A stretch of DNA of 64,000 bases from Bradysia coprophila (lineage: Eukaryota; Arthropoda; Insecta; Diptera; Sciaridae), in the NCBI RefSeq assembly GCF_014529535.1, contig NW_023503584.1, forward strand, positions 2,874,415-2,938,414. The letters are read 5' to 3'. Of the stretch, positions 37,601 to 48,367 are shown piece after piece; positions within the stretch are counted from its first letter, which is position 1; every line of letters starts with the position of its first letter. A program made the translations under genes and the position numbers. The notes under the pieces are model-generated. The model was given only the letters and a program-made list of their open reading frames with translations. It ran no database searches and was not told where the DNA came from.

Positions 37601-38210
37601 TTAACACATTGAAATTAATTGCAGTTTTCCAACTTTCGGCACCCTGGACTAGAGGTGTGCGCCGGGTGGTTTTTCTTCTATCGGCGTAACCGTCGGCGTT
37701 GGGTCTAAATGACACCCTAGACCATTGCACTCTTCAGAAGACTTTTAAGTAATAAACTAAAGAATCAATTATTTTAGTTTTGAGAAATCGGCGCGAGGCA
37801 AATTACAAAGTTATAGAGTTTACGCCGATAATTTTTTGACTTTTTGAAGAAACTCTCGAAAATTGTCGGCGTATCCGTTATAACTTTTAACTTTACCTCG
37901 CGCCGATTTCTACAAACTAAAAAAAATGATTCTTTAGTTTATTACTTAAAAGTCTACTGAAGAGTGCAATGGTCTAGGGTGTCATTTAGACCCAACGCCG
38001 ACGGTTACGCCGATAGAAGAAAAACCACCCGGTGCACACCTCTACCCTGGACTTTACTTAAATAGTCGAGGAATGCCTCCAAATAAATTTCTAAAAATCC
38101 AAAACTGAATTCTAGATTTTTAGAAATTTATTTGGAGATATTCCACGACTATTTAAGTAAAGTCCAGGGTGGCGAAAGTTGACAAGCCGCAATTATTTTG
38201 AATGTGTTAA
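37601..38210. mobile_element. Outer foldback element (TTAA-bounded) interrupted by a second foldback
   Basis: Both ends start with TTAACACATT-like sequence in inverted orientation. The arms continue through a CAATTATTT-type block, CAACTTTCGxCACCCTGGAC and ACTTAAATAGTCG, then CAAATAAATTTCTAAAAATC. The left arm is broken at CCCTGGACT by an inserted 393-bp foldback and resumes on the other side. TTAA at both edges suggests a piggyBac-type MITE. This is inferred, because TTAA is common in AT-rich DNA. Confidence 0.75.
37651..38043. mobile_element. Inner foldback element with 10-bp TSD
   Basis: Near-perfect long arms start AGAGGTGTGC and end GCACACCTCT. The arms contain GGGTGGTTTTTCTTCTATCG, an AACGCCGACGGTTACGCCG-type block and a CGGCGCGAGG block. 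The flanking 10-mer ACCCTGGACT occurs at 37641-37650 and again at 38044-38053. A 9-10-bp target duplication with long arms resembles Mutator-like foldbacks. It is GC-richer than its host element. Confidence 0.9.
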
Positions 38211-38537
38211 TTATAGAAAGAGTTTTTGATAACAGACTAATTGGCCTTTTAGAAACGGTCAGCATATCGCGATATAATTGTTATATCTGTTACTTTAATT
38301 GTTTAGGCATTCATTTTGCTCATGATTCGTAGATCATGTCTTATTTTTGTCGTTGCCCTCGATAACAGATAATTAGTCGTTTCTCGAAGGTTTGAATTCT
38401 CACTCATCAACGGAATTCAAAACTTAAACTGAAATGCTTAAAAGTTCACATGAACTGATAAAGTTGATTCATTTTTTTTTTTTTTTTACATATTTTTTTA
38501 TCTATTTATTTATTCAAAGCGAAAAAAAAGACTTTTT

Positions 38538-38572
<35 letters not shown>

Positions 38573-39094
38573 CACAAACTTAGATAATTGCCGAGAAAAA
38601 TGCATATTTAGAATCGCGTAATATCCATGACGCAGAAATTTATATTTAATTCGCAACCGATAAGCGGCGTTTGGAGAATATTTTAATTTAATAAAATAAA
38701 AATTGAAAGGAATTCAATTGAATTTGCAGCCAGTAATCAATGAGCAAACAAATAGCTCACCACATTCGAGTACACACAGAATGAACTTAGTCATGTTACT
38801 ATATTTAAACAAGTGGTTTGCCATTTTATTCGGAAAAGCTTTTGCTGTTACAATAATCCATTACTGAGTGTATACTGTATACCCGTACACGGTCGTAGTA
38901 TAATCTCAAACTTTTGTGTGTGTTATATAAACTCTAATGACTTTAGACGATTTAATTCAGTAATTATTTCCGCACCGATCGATCGAATACATATCGCAAA
39001 TAACCGTTCGACTTCTCGAAAAATTAAATAAAAAGTTTGTTCCACATTCATGTTGTTATCATTAGTCAAACAGTTGTTTAATTACTAATTCCAG
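38211..39094. other. Region upstream of the Swim-like gene
   Basis: No coding sequence supported. A splice-acceptor-like CTAATTCCAG ends at 39094, eleven bases before the start codon of the gene at 39105. A non-coding first exon probably lies further upstream, but its donor site could not be identified. Confidence 0.45.
38535..38571. repeat. (TTTA)n microsatellite
   Basis: About nine TTTA tetramers in succession. Confidence 0.95.
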
Positions 39095-39104
39095 ACGTGC
39101 TAAA

Positions 39105-41259
39105 ATGACGACCACGAAGCTTGGTACATTATGCTTCCTATCAGTGATAAGTCTTTCTCTTGGATACATGGCAGATTATCCTGGACCATATTGTGCAATT
39201 CGACCCGGTGGATGCTGTGACAATCGGAAAGATATTTGTTCAATGCCAATATCAAGTAATTTGTCGGCTTTTTCAATCGTGATTTTATTAGTTAGTTAAT
39301 TGTGACTCGCTTGTACTCTTTATACAGCCACATTGTGTTATTGTGATGCATTCTGTGATAGAGCTATTAATGGAGATTGTTGTCCTGATTATGAATCGTA
39401 TTGTTTGGGAGCACCACCGGCAGAAAATATTACGGCAAAGTGCCTACACAATGGGGTTTGGTTTGGCCAATTTGATGCTCCAATACGAGACAATTGCAAT
39501 TTGTGGTGAGTGTTTCAACTGTTGTTGCTTTATTTTCTGTAGCGTGAATTTCGATGTGTTACGCAAGATTTCCTGGTGATTTATTAGGCACTAGATGTGT
39601 AATTATGTAAGCAATGAGTGCCTAAACACTCTGTTATGCAAAGTTTTAGATTATTATGATGCTGATTTTCATAGAGTTATTAAATTGTGTTCCAAGGGGG
39701 ATTCTAAAAATAAAATCTGTTATTTTCTTGGATAGCAAATGCCATCCAGATGGTCGTACTGTTTGCGAGACAAATGTGTGTCTCATCGACAAGGACTTGA
39801 TTACTAACGTAAATAGCATACACCAACTGGGATGGTCAGCGAGTAATTACACCGAATTTTGGGGTCGTAAATATCAAGAGGGACTTGACCTTCGTCTTGG
39901 GACATACGAGCCAACAGTTCGAGTGAAAGGAATGTCAAAGCTGACAAACAAAGCTGAAAGATTACCAGAAGAATTTAATTCCTTTGACAACTGGAGCGGT
40001 ATGATGTCTGACATCAAGGACCAAGGGTGGTGCGGTTCATCGTGGGCGGTGTCAACCGCATCGGTGGCATCTGATCGGTTCGCCATTCATTCCAAAGGTA
40101 AAGAAACAGTTACGCTATCGCCGCAACATCTGTTATCCTGTGTACGACGACAACAGGGTTGTAAGGGTGGCCATTTAGATTGGGCATGGAACTACTTCCG
40201 TAAAATTGGGTAGGCTAAAACATGCTCTTTCGATTCGAATTTAAAATGATTTGTTATGTGAATTGGATTCTGTAGAGTTGTTGATGATGATTGCTTCCCA
40301 TACATCGCCGCATCGAATAAATGCAAAGTTCGTCGTACGGATACGTTAGCATCTGCTGGATGCAGACTTCCGACAAAGGTCAGACGTAATCATTTGTATA
40401 GGGTTGGACCAGCTTATTCGTTAAACAACGAGACCGATATTATGATTGAAATTATGGAATCGGGACCAGTACAAGGTAAGCACTTCTTTCGGACCCCTGG
40501 CAGTTCGAATTTTTTTCTAATTTAGACCATAGCACTGCTCCTAGCATTTACCATTAACCTATAACATATTCGAAGGTTGATAAAATCGGAACATGCTCTG
40601 CATTTCTCTAGTTACGACAGTAGTCGGGCATTCTTGGTGTGGATTAAAACAAGCAATTGTACACGCATGCATGTATCGAAAATCGGAGGGTTTTTGACGT
40701 TTGACTTACGAATGTTATTGCTAGGAGCAGTGCTATGCTTGAACCGATAGTTTATCAATGCTGCTATAATTGACCGAACTAGTCAAACTATTATACGACT
40801 GGTGATAGCTTAATTATCTGTCGAAATTTCTACAAATCCAACGAATTAGAGTCTCTGAAAAGGCAGCACGAGCTAACCGTATTTTCTCTTTTGTTCAGCA
40901 ACAATGCGAGTTTATCGTGACTTTTTCGCATACAAAGAGGGTATTTACACTCACTCAGCAGCTAGCCGATCAGATCAAGGTGGTTTTCATTCAGTACGAT
41001 TGGTTGGTTGGGGTGTGGAACGGAATGGATACGAAACAACTAAATATTGGGTAAATACAGCGATGACCAAAGCAAGCAAGGCGATGAAATTTTGACCAAA
41101 ATTTTTTTTTTATCTTTCTAGATCGCCACCAATAGCTGGGGTACATGGTGGGGCGAAGACGGCTTCTTCCGAATACGCCGAGGTACGAATGAATGTGAAA
41201 TCGAAAACTATGTTCTGGCAACATGGCCTCACATTCATCTGAAATTGAAAACGGAATAG
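39105..41259 (+). CDS. Swim: Swim/TINAG-like secreted pseudo-cathepsin, 430 aa, six exons
   Basis: Exons that splice in phase are 39105-39255, 39328-39505, 39736-40209, 40276-40475, 40899-41050 and 41122-41259. The product has a signal peptide (residues 1-20), then a Cys-rich somatomedin-B-like module (CYCDAFCDR ... [11 protein letters not shown]), a second Cys-rich segment ([11 protein letters not shown]) and a papain-fold domain from about residue 185. In that domain the active-site motif reads QGWCGSSW, so the catalytic Cys is Ser212. The His (His365, [12 protein letters not shown]) and Asn (Asn389, ATNSWG) are kept. This is the signature of the TINAG/TINAG-like family. In Drosophila the member Swim binds the Wg (Wnt) ligand outside the cell and helps it spread. 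That role is known for the family and inferred here. The length fits full-length insect homologues. A poly(A) signal AATAAA lies at 41360-41365. Confidence 0.9.
40528..40737. repeat. Foldback inside intron 4 of the Swim-like gene
   Basis: Perfect 19-bp arms (CATAGCACTGCTCCTAGCA at 40528-40546 and its complement at 40719-40737) flank about 170 bp. It explains why this 423-nt intron is much longer than the gene's other introns (66-230 nt). Confidence 0.85.
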
Positions 41260-42302
41260 TTTTTGTCCAAGTGGATATATAGGGTTGATGAGTGTGTACC
41301 ATTTTCATTGAAATAATTTTTTTTTTTGTGTAGTAAGTAACTATACCTTAGTTTTGTATAATAAAAAAACAAAGTTAAGAGTTTAGCAGTATAAGTTTGC
41401 CGATTTACTCGACAGCACTGTCACAGTTCTGTGTCTCTTTAGTTGTATCATCAATTTTTTTTTTGTAGAATTCCACGTGAAAAGAGAATTAAGATTGTGG
41501 AACCGCGACAAACGAACACAAAATGGATTTTTTTTTGTAGTATTTTTGCTAAGTTAAAAGTAATTAAGTATTAATGTTAAACGAACGGAAATGTTTAGTC
41601 TGTGTTATTGTTTTAAATGTCTAAAATGTTTAAGTTATACTAACTTCCAACTGCCATAAGAAAAAAATGTAAAAAAAATTAAAATTAAAATTAAAACTCT
41701 CACGGATACTAAAATGTAACAAACAAAAAAAAAATGGTAAATAGAATGGAAGGAGGAATTCAAATTTTTATTTAAAGGAAGCTCTATAAATTGCCCTTAC
41801 ACTACACTACACGCTTCATGCATAATAATAAATAAGTAATAATATTTTACGAATGGGAACTGTTCATTGTTCTACGTCCCATTTATGATAAAATGCCGAA
41901 TTTATTTCTGAATTTTGAATTGAATGACCAACTTCTAATTTCTAGTATCGATTACAATCAATTGTTGTTGTTCATTTTACACAAATACCAGGTAAAAATC
42001 GTTAAAATATTGAAAATTATACTCGAACTAAATAAAACTTAGTTTTTAAAAGAAAATTTGGAGTTTTGTGTGTATGTGTATACCATACGTAAAATGCAGA
42101 AAATAGGGCATGTTTTGTTCAACATCCTAAATTTGTATCAAATTATGAAACAAATTCCACCCATGGAGTGGCTTCTATGCTTAACAAAAATTTCCCTATT
42201 CTATTTATCCAGAACCATGGAAACTGGCCTGATTCAAGAGAAACAGGAGAAAGGCTTAACTAGAAACTTAACTAAGAGAAACTGGCAAACAAATTAATCA
42301 AC
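41260..42302. other. 3' flank of the Swim-like gene, non-coding
   Basis: Contains the poly(A) signal at 41360-41365, then AT-rich DNA with homopolymer runs. No gene seen. Confidence 0.6.
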
Positions 42303-43600
42303 AAATCAATCACAGTATATAAAAAATCTCGTCCAATCGAATTCATTTTCCCTAAACGTTCCCATAACACAAGCTGCATTCGAGCGCTGTAAAGCAATAC
42401 CTATTCTTTGCTTCAAGTAAGTTTTAGACCTTCCTTCACCAGTTCTTTCACAGATCAAATTGCCTAGGATATCCACGAAACGAATAGCTTCCTCACACCA
42501 AGGACCGAGCGTCTCTACTGCGAACGGTAAAATGAAATAACCTTGATCCGAAAGCTCTTTGTAACGGTTTAGCTTGACGTCTGCTGCTTTTCTTGCCACT
42601 GAACCAGCCTTTTTTGAACTAAGACGCAGGTATGACGGCGCTAAGGTGTCAGAACATGTCGCATCCCAGACCAACAGTTGACCATTACACCATGGTATCA
42701 ATCTGACTCCGTCCACTCTTTTCTTATCATCTCTGAACATACTAGGTGGTTCTCTCATCGATGGAAAATTGGCTGTTTTAAGTGAACGATGTATTATATT
42801 GTTAAATTCAGAATGACGAGGAATTCTGCCTGCACTATAAAGACAACTTAACCCATTGGTTCCATCTTCACTCACAAACTCACCACACACACACTTGTGA
42901 CGACTACAAATACCTGTACCAACTCTCAATGCGATCGAAAATCGAAACGTGTTATTTTCAAGTAACGTACCAATTGATTTCGATGGGAGGGCTGTCAACC
43001 AAGAATTCGATTCCTTTACTGTTGATGCTTGCTTTATCTAACTGAGAATCGAAACTTAAAGAATCAATTTTTTGAGAAATTAGCAAGTTATCCCATGATC
43101 TTTGGTTCGACATATGGATAGGAATTTCATCAGAATGAGTAAACCACTTCTCCAAAGCACGACTGTAGTCGGATATCATTGTCTCATCTGATAATTGTGG
43201 GTACATCGAAGTGATGAGATTGATAACCGAATGAACCGAGCTTATGAATGATGGTAAACAAATTTCTGATACTTTTCTAATTCCAAGGCCTCCACTGATC
43301 GGTAACGAAACGACTGACCATTTTTGATCGTTAAACTTCGAATTACAAATGCATTCCATTGCACGTTTCATATCTTCATCCAAACTTCTAAGGAGGTGTT
43401 CGTGTTTGAAATAAGCTGTCGTTCGTAATAAATAAGTTAATTTAGGAATTCCAAAGCAATTTTTTAAAAGATGGATCTTGTTGACGTTTTCACCAATTGT
43501 CAGCAAATTGTCTGTAACCTTATATTGCGTTGTGTTGTTGTAGTTTTCAGGATAAAACTTCAAGAAACGACCGTATTCAGCTATGAAAACAAGGATGTCT
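42303..43600 (-). pseudogene. 5'-truncated, frameshifted non-LTR retrotransposon (RT thumb and C-terminal domain)
   Basis: Two overlapping open frames on the minus strand (43563-42958 and 42998-42306) together match the 3' part of a LINE-type polyprotein. The first holds the region after the RT palm (GIPKLTYLLRTT ... WSVVSLPISGGLGIR). The second holds a Cys/His knuckle (CSRHKCVCG), then SAGRIPRHSEFN, a VDGVRLIPW...LLVWDATCSDTLA block and LPFAVETLG. The reading passes from frame to frame near 43000: the expected continuation (NSWLTALPSKSIG) is in the second frame while the first runs on to a stop. The palm and any endonuclease upstream are absent, which is typical of 5' truncation during target-primed insertion. 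It is non-functional as it stands. The clade could not be assigned. Confidence 0.8.
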
Positions 43601-45089
43601 CTTTTTGTAGTTTTCAGGACAAACTAGTACCTCGTCCAATACCCTAAACACAGTGCGTAGAATTGTATTATGTTCATGATTCCAAACTCTTATTTTGACT
43701 AGTGGGGACAGTATAATCCACGCACTCCAAGAACAGGCAGAGGAACAGGTTTTAGGAACTATCATTCGACCTCTTATTTTGTTTTTTTACCGCCACACTG
43801 TGGCTAAGCCAACATAAAAAGCTGAATTTATATGAGAATTTGTAATCGTCGTAGAAATTAAATTTAAATTCTGTTCTTTCGCCCCGTCAAAATGAAAATA
43901 TGAGCGAAGCGCCATCTACATTGCCGTAACACGTAAATATTTTTAAATGAGCTGCCTCTCCTTATCTATTCTCTTCTTGTGCTGCTGGGAGTCTCGCACC
44001 AATAAAGCGAGTGGTAGGAACTTCACTCCTATACATTTTTCGGTTGTGATTTTGAAAAATTGGAAATGGATGCGAGCTTGATGTAGAGTGTTAGTGTTAG
44101 CAGTGAAAGTGAAAGTGAAAATTTAAAATGGGTGCAGCCTTCACGTATTTTTATCGTGTTTTTAGGCCCTTCTTCATTCGTGAGGTTATAAGAGGTCAGT
44201 TCCTAATTACTGATAATTCCTTGTTGGTTTCAACTTCTAGGTCATTGAAGGTAACGAAAATTTTAGCAATCTTCAGTGTCACTTTTTGGGAAAATCTGCA
44301 TATCAACGCCATTATGTTTCACGTGAAAAAAAAAATTGTTCCGCAAACTTATTATAACTTATTTCAACTTATTATTATAACTTATTATAACTTAGACTTT
44401 CAATGAAAATAAATCAATTTCGCTGGATTTTTGACTTTTAATTTTTCCCATTGTTCAGAAATAGTTATTTGCTTACAGAGGGACTAAAATAGGAAATTTC
44501 AATAAGGGCGATGTTTGCTGCCGGAGCGAACCGACATTCTCTGACACAAGAGGTTCGACTAGAATGCACAATTTCTCAAAGAATTTCTATTGAAGACTAA
44601 GAACAAAGGAAATTCCGTGAAATTTTTTCGCATTTCTATATAAATTCAGCCTTATACTCCCAAAGAAATGACCAACCAAAATAGAAAAACGATAACAGCA
44701 GCTCACGGGTAGACAGCTGGGCTGTATGGAAGAGAATCGGCGTTTTAGCTGCCATCATAATAAAAGAATTTTCGCTCAGGTGAGAACAGAATATTTTTTC
44801 ATGCTGGCTAAGGGAACGTTGGGAACGTAATATATTCGAGAAAGGTCTCACCGGCGCCGAGCCATCGATTTTCACTTCTCTGATAAAGTTATATTTGAAT
44901 GTTGTAAAACAGTTTGTGCTCGTTCATTGTTTTTATGTATTTTATTTAAAAAAATGTTCACAGAACTTATTTATGAATTTACAATACTTAAATGTTTCCA
45001 ATGAAACCCCAAAGTAAATTATCATAGAGTTTCATAGATCGCAATGCTGAGTGTAAAAAAACTTCTGAGACTGAAAATTCAAATTTACT
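43601..45089. other. Intergenic, no supported gene
   Basis: The open frame at 44128-44406 starts in a good translation context (AAAATGGG) and could be a first exon (FTYFYRVFRPFF...), with a possible donor after about 22 codons. No downstream exon could be matched, so it is not called. The rest is AT-rich. A candidate AATAAA (minus strand) near 44941 may serve the gene at 45090-45668. Confidence 0.4.
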
Positions 45090-45668
45090 TCAATTGTCTC
45101 CACCATCATCATCTTCTTCTTCTTCTTCTTCTTCATCGTCATCATCATCATCATCATCATTATATTCTTCACATCTATCGTCAATCACTGACAGTTCATA
45201 CAGGCAATCATTTTCCAACAATATTTTAAAAATTAAGAATTCAAATGCTGTGTATTTCGATAACACTGTTTCAAAGCATACCAGATACGGTGCTAACTTT
45301 CCGCAAAATTCCTCACTTAGCCTTGTGTCGTCGCTTTTCAACGATTCAATTGTCGTTTCCATATCTCCGGACGATATCAAATCAACGATTTTCTCCTCAC
45401 CTTCAGCAAACACTGCACCGAAGTTTCCATCGTTACAATCGCCATCACCCATGTTCCTAAGTAGCTTATATTTTAATCCTTTATATTCGAATCCAAAGAT
45501 ATTTGTCCGCGGCAACCGGTCACAACGTTCGTCGAAATAATCTTTGTGATGCTCTGGGATATTCGGCAAGTCTTTGCGAATTGGTTCGAAGTCCTTGGTC
45601 TTGAGAACATAGTCGAAACCGTCAAGTTTCATCAGTTCCTTGAATGCATCAACGCTTATTTTCGGCAT
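45090..45668 (-). CDS. Unrecognised 192-aa protein with acidic C-terminal tail
   Basis: A single uninterrupted frame starts at a true ATG (MPKISVDAFKELMKLDG) and ends in a long Asp/Glu run (about residues 167-192). No signal peptide or membrane segment is seen. The N-terminal 160 residues look like a soluble, mixed alpha/beta domain with ordinary composition, which argues for real coding. The phrase LLRNMGDGDCNDGNFGAVF is distinctive, but I cannot assign it to a family. The acidic tail is encoded by GAT/GAA-type triplets that form a trinucleotide tract at about 45100-45160, so its length probably varies between individuals. Acidic tails occur in chaperones and chromatin proteins. That is only analogy. 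It could also be one exon of a longer gene. Confidence 0.55.
   Translation of the reverse strand: MPKISVDAFKELMKLDGFDYVLKTKDFEPIRKDLPNIPEHHKDYFDERCDRLPRTNIFGFEYKGLKYKLLRNMGDGDCNDGNFGAVFAEGEEKIVDLISSGDMETTIESLKSDDTRLSEEFCGKLAPYLVCFETVLSKYTAFEFLIFKILLENDCLYELSVIDDRCEEYNDDDDDDDDEEEEEEEDDDGGDN
45100..45160. repeat. (TCT/TCA)n trinucleotide tract
   Basis: Runs of TCT then TCA/TCG triplets. On the minus strand they encode the Asp/Glu tail of the 192-aa protein. Confidence 0.9.
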
Positions 45669-46252
45669 TTCGGTTAGACTTTATTCGATAGCACTGCCCG
45701 TGGTTGAACACAAATGGGAAATATTTTTCTGACGACGTGAATTATCTTTTGACTTTAGACTTTTTTTTAGTAAATCTACAATTTAAAATATTCTGTTTGA
45801 CGGACTTAAACTTGACTATTCGAGTTCGAATCATCAAAACAAAATCAGAGACACAAATGTCAACCATGTCAACAGAAAATAGAGAATAGAGTAATAGAAT
45901 AATATCCACCGAAAAAAGAGTAGAATAATTTTGCATATTAGTTTCTATAATGGTTGCGCCTTCATTCAAAAGTTTTTCAAGTAATGGCAAAAATATTGAT
46001 CGAAATAATTATTGATGTATTGGGGGAAGTGAAGGCATTTCGTTTCTAGTGTTCCTATTGAGTTCAACTAAAATAAACTTTTATGGGAGAATTTTATTCA
46101 TAATTTGTAGGGTGTAGCGGTTTTAAAAAAATATTTTAGTTTTTTTAAGGTTGCAATTCCACTATGGAACCAACGCGTTGTGTGAACGTATTGGTTACAC
46201 TGTACGTTAGTCCTGTACAAATTTAGGTGTAATTAGCGGGTACGCAATCCTA
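45669..46252. other. Intergenic, nothing recognised
   Basis: AT-rich sequence 5' of the acidic-tail protein. No clear TATA box or other gene. Confidence 0.5.
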
Positions 46253-46383
46253 AGGCCGAAAACACACAAGCAATTTTATGTTGATGGGATCGATAATTAT
46301 GCTGTGGTGAATATCGAATTACAATGGAAAATGCAGCATAATTGTCAACCATCAACGCAAAACTGCTCGTGTGTTTTTGGCCT
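46253..46383. mobile_element. Small foldback MITE (AGGCC-AAAACACAC ends)
   Basis: AGGCCGAAAACACACAAGCA at the left pairs with TGCTCGTGTGTTTTTGGCCT at the right. The arms continue with TTTTATGTTGATGG and CCATCAACGCAAAA. Total 131 bp. Non-coding. Confidence 0.85.
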
Positions 46384-46469
46384 ACCATAATGCGCATTAT
46401 CAGCTAGACATTGCATTATTCCCTTGACTGTAAGTCATGGGTTTTACAAAAGAAAATACACCGTTCATA

Positions 46470-46860
46470 ACAATCGAGTAAATCTCAACCGATTTTCAAA
46501 AACTTTTTTTTAATCGACGAAGTATTGAAATCCTCAGGTCAAGTTCGAAAATGGACGGTATCGGTTCAACCATCTGGTGGTAGTTCTCAAAGAAGCCTTT
46601 TCTGCTCTTTGTTAACACGATAACTGGAGCAAAGTTCAACCGATTTTCAAAAACTTTTTTTATTCGACGAAGTTTTGAAATCCTCAGGTCAAGTTCGAAA
46701 ATGGGTGGCATCGGTTCAACCATCTGGAAGTAGTTCTCGAAAGAAGCCTTTTCTGCTTTTTGTTAACAACTGGAGTAATTCACAACCGATTTTTAAAAAA
46801 ATGTTTGGTGGAGAATGGAATTAATTCCTGAGGTTAGGTTCTAAGATAGATTATGTTGGT
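46470..46860. repeat. Tandem repeat, three ~146-151-bp units
   Basis: CAACCGATTTT recurs at 46486, 46637 and 46783. Each unit carries GGTCAAGTTCGAAAATGG and GGTTCAACCATCTGG blocks. The first unit has AATCGAGTAAATCTCAACC, the same core seen in the two large satellite arrays. A detached fragment of the unit lies at 47944-48025. Confidence 0.9.
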
Positions 46861-47111
46861 CTAAGGAACAAGCTGATGTTGCTAACATAATGTTTGTATC
46901 TATTTCAATAGTATTTTTCTTGTTATGTGACTTTGACTTGTAAACAAAACCGAATAAATAGAACAAAAATTAACGAGTGTGAAGTTTGCAAATCACACGA
47001 GTTTAAGTTTCATTGAAAACATGTTTCATTTTGACAAATAGATACATTTTGTTGAACACATTCATTACAGTTTGTTTGAAATGTCAACTTGAAGAAAAAA
47101 AAAAGTTATTT

Positions 47112-47191
47112 GAGTATCTGTTTTGGACGATTGATTTTAGGCAATTTCACATGCGAAAGTGCCTAAAATCAATCGTCCAAAACAGATACTC
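47112..47191. repeat. Perfect 32-bp-arm hairpin
   Basis: GAGTATCTGTTTTGGACGAT and 12 further bases (47112-47143) are matched exactly by their reverse complement at 47160-47191, with a 16-bp loop. Absence of any mismatch suggests a very recent or selectively maintained structure. The relative at 31260-31337 has diverged. Confidence 0.95.
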
Positions 47192-47277
47192 AAAAAATTT
47201 TTCATGTAAGGGGTCGAAAACCCGAAAAAAATTTCGAAACTCCCTCATTTTCGGCCCCGACACATGAAATAGTTATT

Positions 47278-47395
47278 TGGATCACAAGGGACGAAAGTAA
47301 AGAAATTCAACCGTGTGCGAGAGTTGCTGCCCGCGCCGAAGGCAAGGGCCGCAATCGCACAGGTTGAATTTCTTTACGTCGTCCCGTGTGATCCA
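47278..47395. repeat. Foldback with GC-rich centre
   Basis: TGGATCACAAGGGACGAAAG at the left and a matching inverse ending CCCGTGTGATCCA at the right. AAAGAAATTCAACC and GGTTGAATTTCTTT are perfect inner arms. The loop (GCCCGCGCCGAAGGC...) is markedly GC-rich. A further small hairpin (CATGTAAGGGGTCG / CGGCCCCGACACATG) lies just to the left at about 47203-47267. Confidence 0.85.
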
Positions 47396-47681
47396 CATAA
47401 CTTTTTATCACGAGAACTACGAAAATTGTAATTGAGGCACATAAACTCGAAGAAATGCGTTATCGTATGATGAATTAAACCAAAATATGGTGACATTTGC
47501 GGGGCTGCCGCCCCCTGGTATAAGAAAATATTAATATTATCAACCATCACAACAATCAGACGTAAAAACAACAACAATATCCTTAGAATTATTCGTCATC
47601 TACTTTGTATGCTAACATTAATCAGAGCACTGGCGCACGGTTTGTTCAATATTGATCAAAGTAAACATCTTGACAAGATTT

Positions 47682-47744
47682 GACTTTCGCATTATGTACA
47701 TCGACTTTCGCATTATACACATAGACTTTCGCATTATGTATTAA
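47682..47744. repeat. 21-bp tandem repeat, three units
   Basis: GACTTTCGCATTAT starts at 47682, 47703 and 47724. Non-coding. Confidence 0.85.
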
Positions 47745-48254
47745 CCGATTTCGATACATAACTTGCATTTTTTTACTTTCGCTTCCCGTTTGGGAACCGA
47801 AAATTACAATTTTCGTAGTTCGTGTGATGAAAAAGTTTTTATCTTGTTGACATTTCAAACAATCTGTTCAATAAAAAGCATCTGCATGTCACCGCCTTAG
47901 TGATCAACTCAGAAGTGTCTTAACCTGTCAGAACATTGCGAAAATGGATGGCATCGGTTCAACCATCTGGGAGTAGTTCTCAAAAGAAGCCTTTTCTAGG
48001 TACTCTTTGTTAAAACGATCTGGAGTCTTGTTATTTGATTTTGCCTTGTAAACAAAACCGAATAAACAGAACCAAAATTAAAGAGTGTGAAGTTTGCGGC
48101 CAGAGCGAAGCGAGGGATTCACACGGTTTTAAATTTTATTGAAAACATACGTCATTTTTTAACGGAGCATTTTATATACGAAGTTTCGAAGATTTTCAGC
48201 GAAATTAAACAGAATTAAATCATCAAAGAGAGATATATTAGACCTTTGGTTGCT

Positions 48255-48367
48255 AGGAATCTCGCGCCGAGTCATTCACAATGATTAACATTTTGACACA
48301 TTTTGTTTTTGTATAAGGACATCTGTCACTTTGTGAATTATTGTGAATGACGCGGCGCGAGATTCCT
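48255..48367. repeat. Foldback (AGGAATCTCGCGCCG ends)
   Basis: AGGAATCTCGCGCCG-A-GTCATTCACAAT is mirrored by ATTGTGAATGACG-CGGCGCGAGATTCCT. It lies about 270 bp upstream of the RNase H1-like gene. Confidence 0.85.

Noticed and set aside
43577-43765. Upstream extension of the LINE on the minus strand
   Set aside because: The frame shows none of the RT palm motifs expected upstream, so the element appears truncated near 43600.
45094-45540. Ser-rich plus-strand frame opposite the acidic-tail protein
   Set aside because: The poly-Ser run is the complement of the Asp/Glu triplet tract. The minus-strand frame has more protein-like composition and a true ATG.
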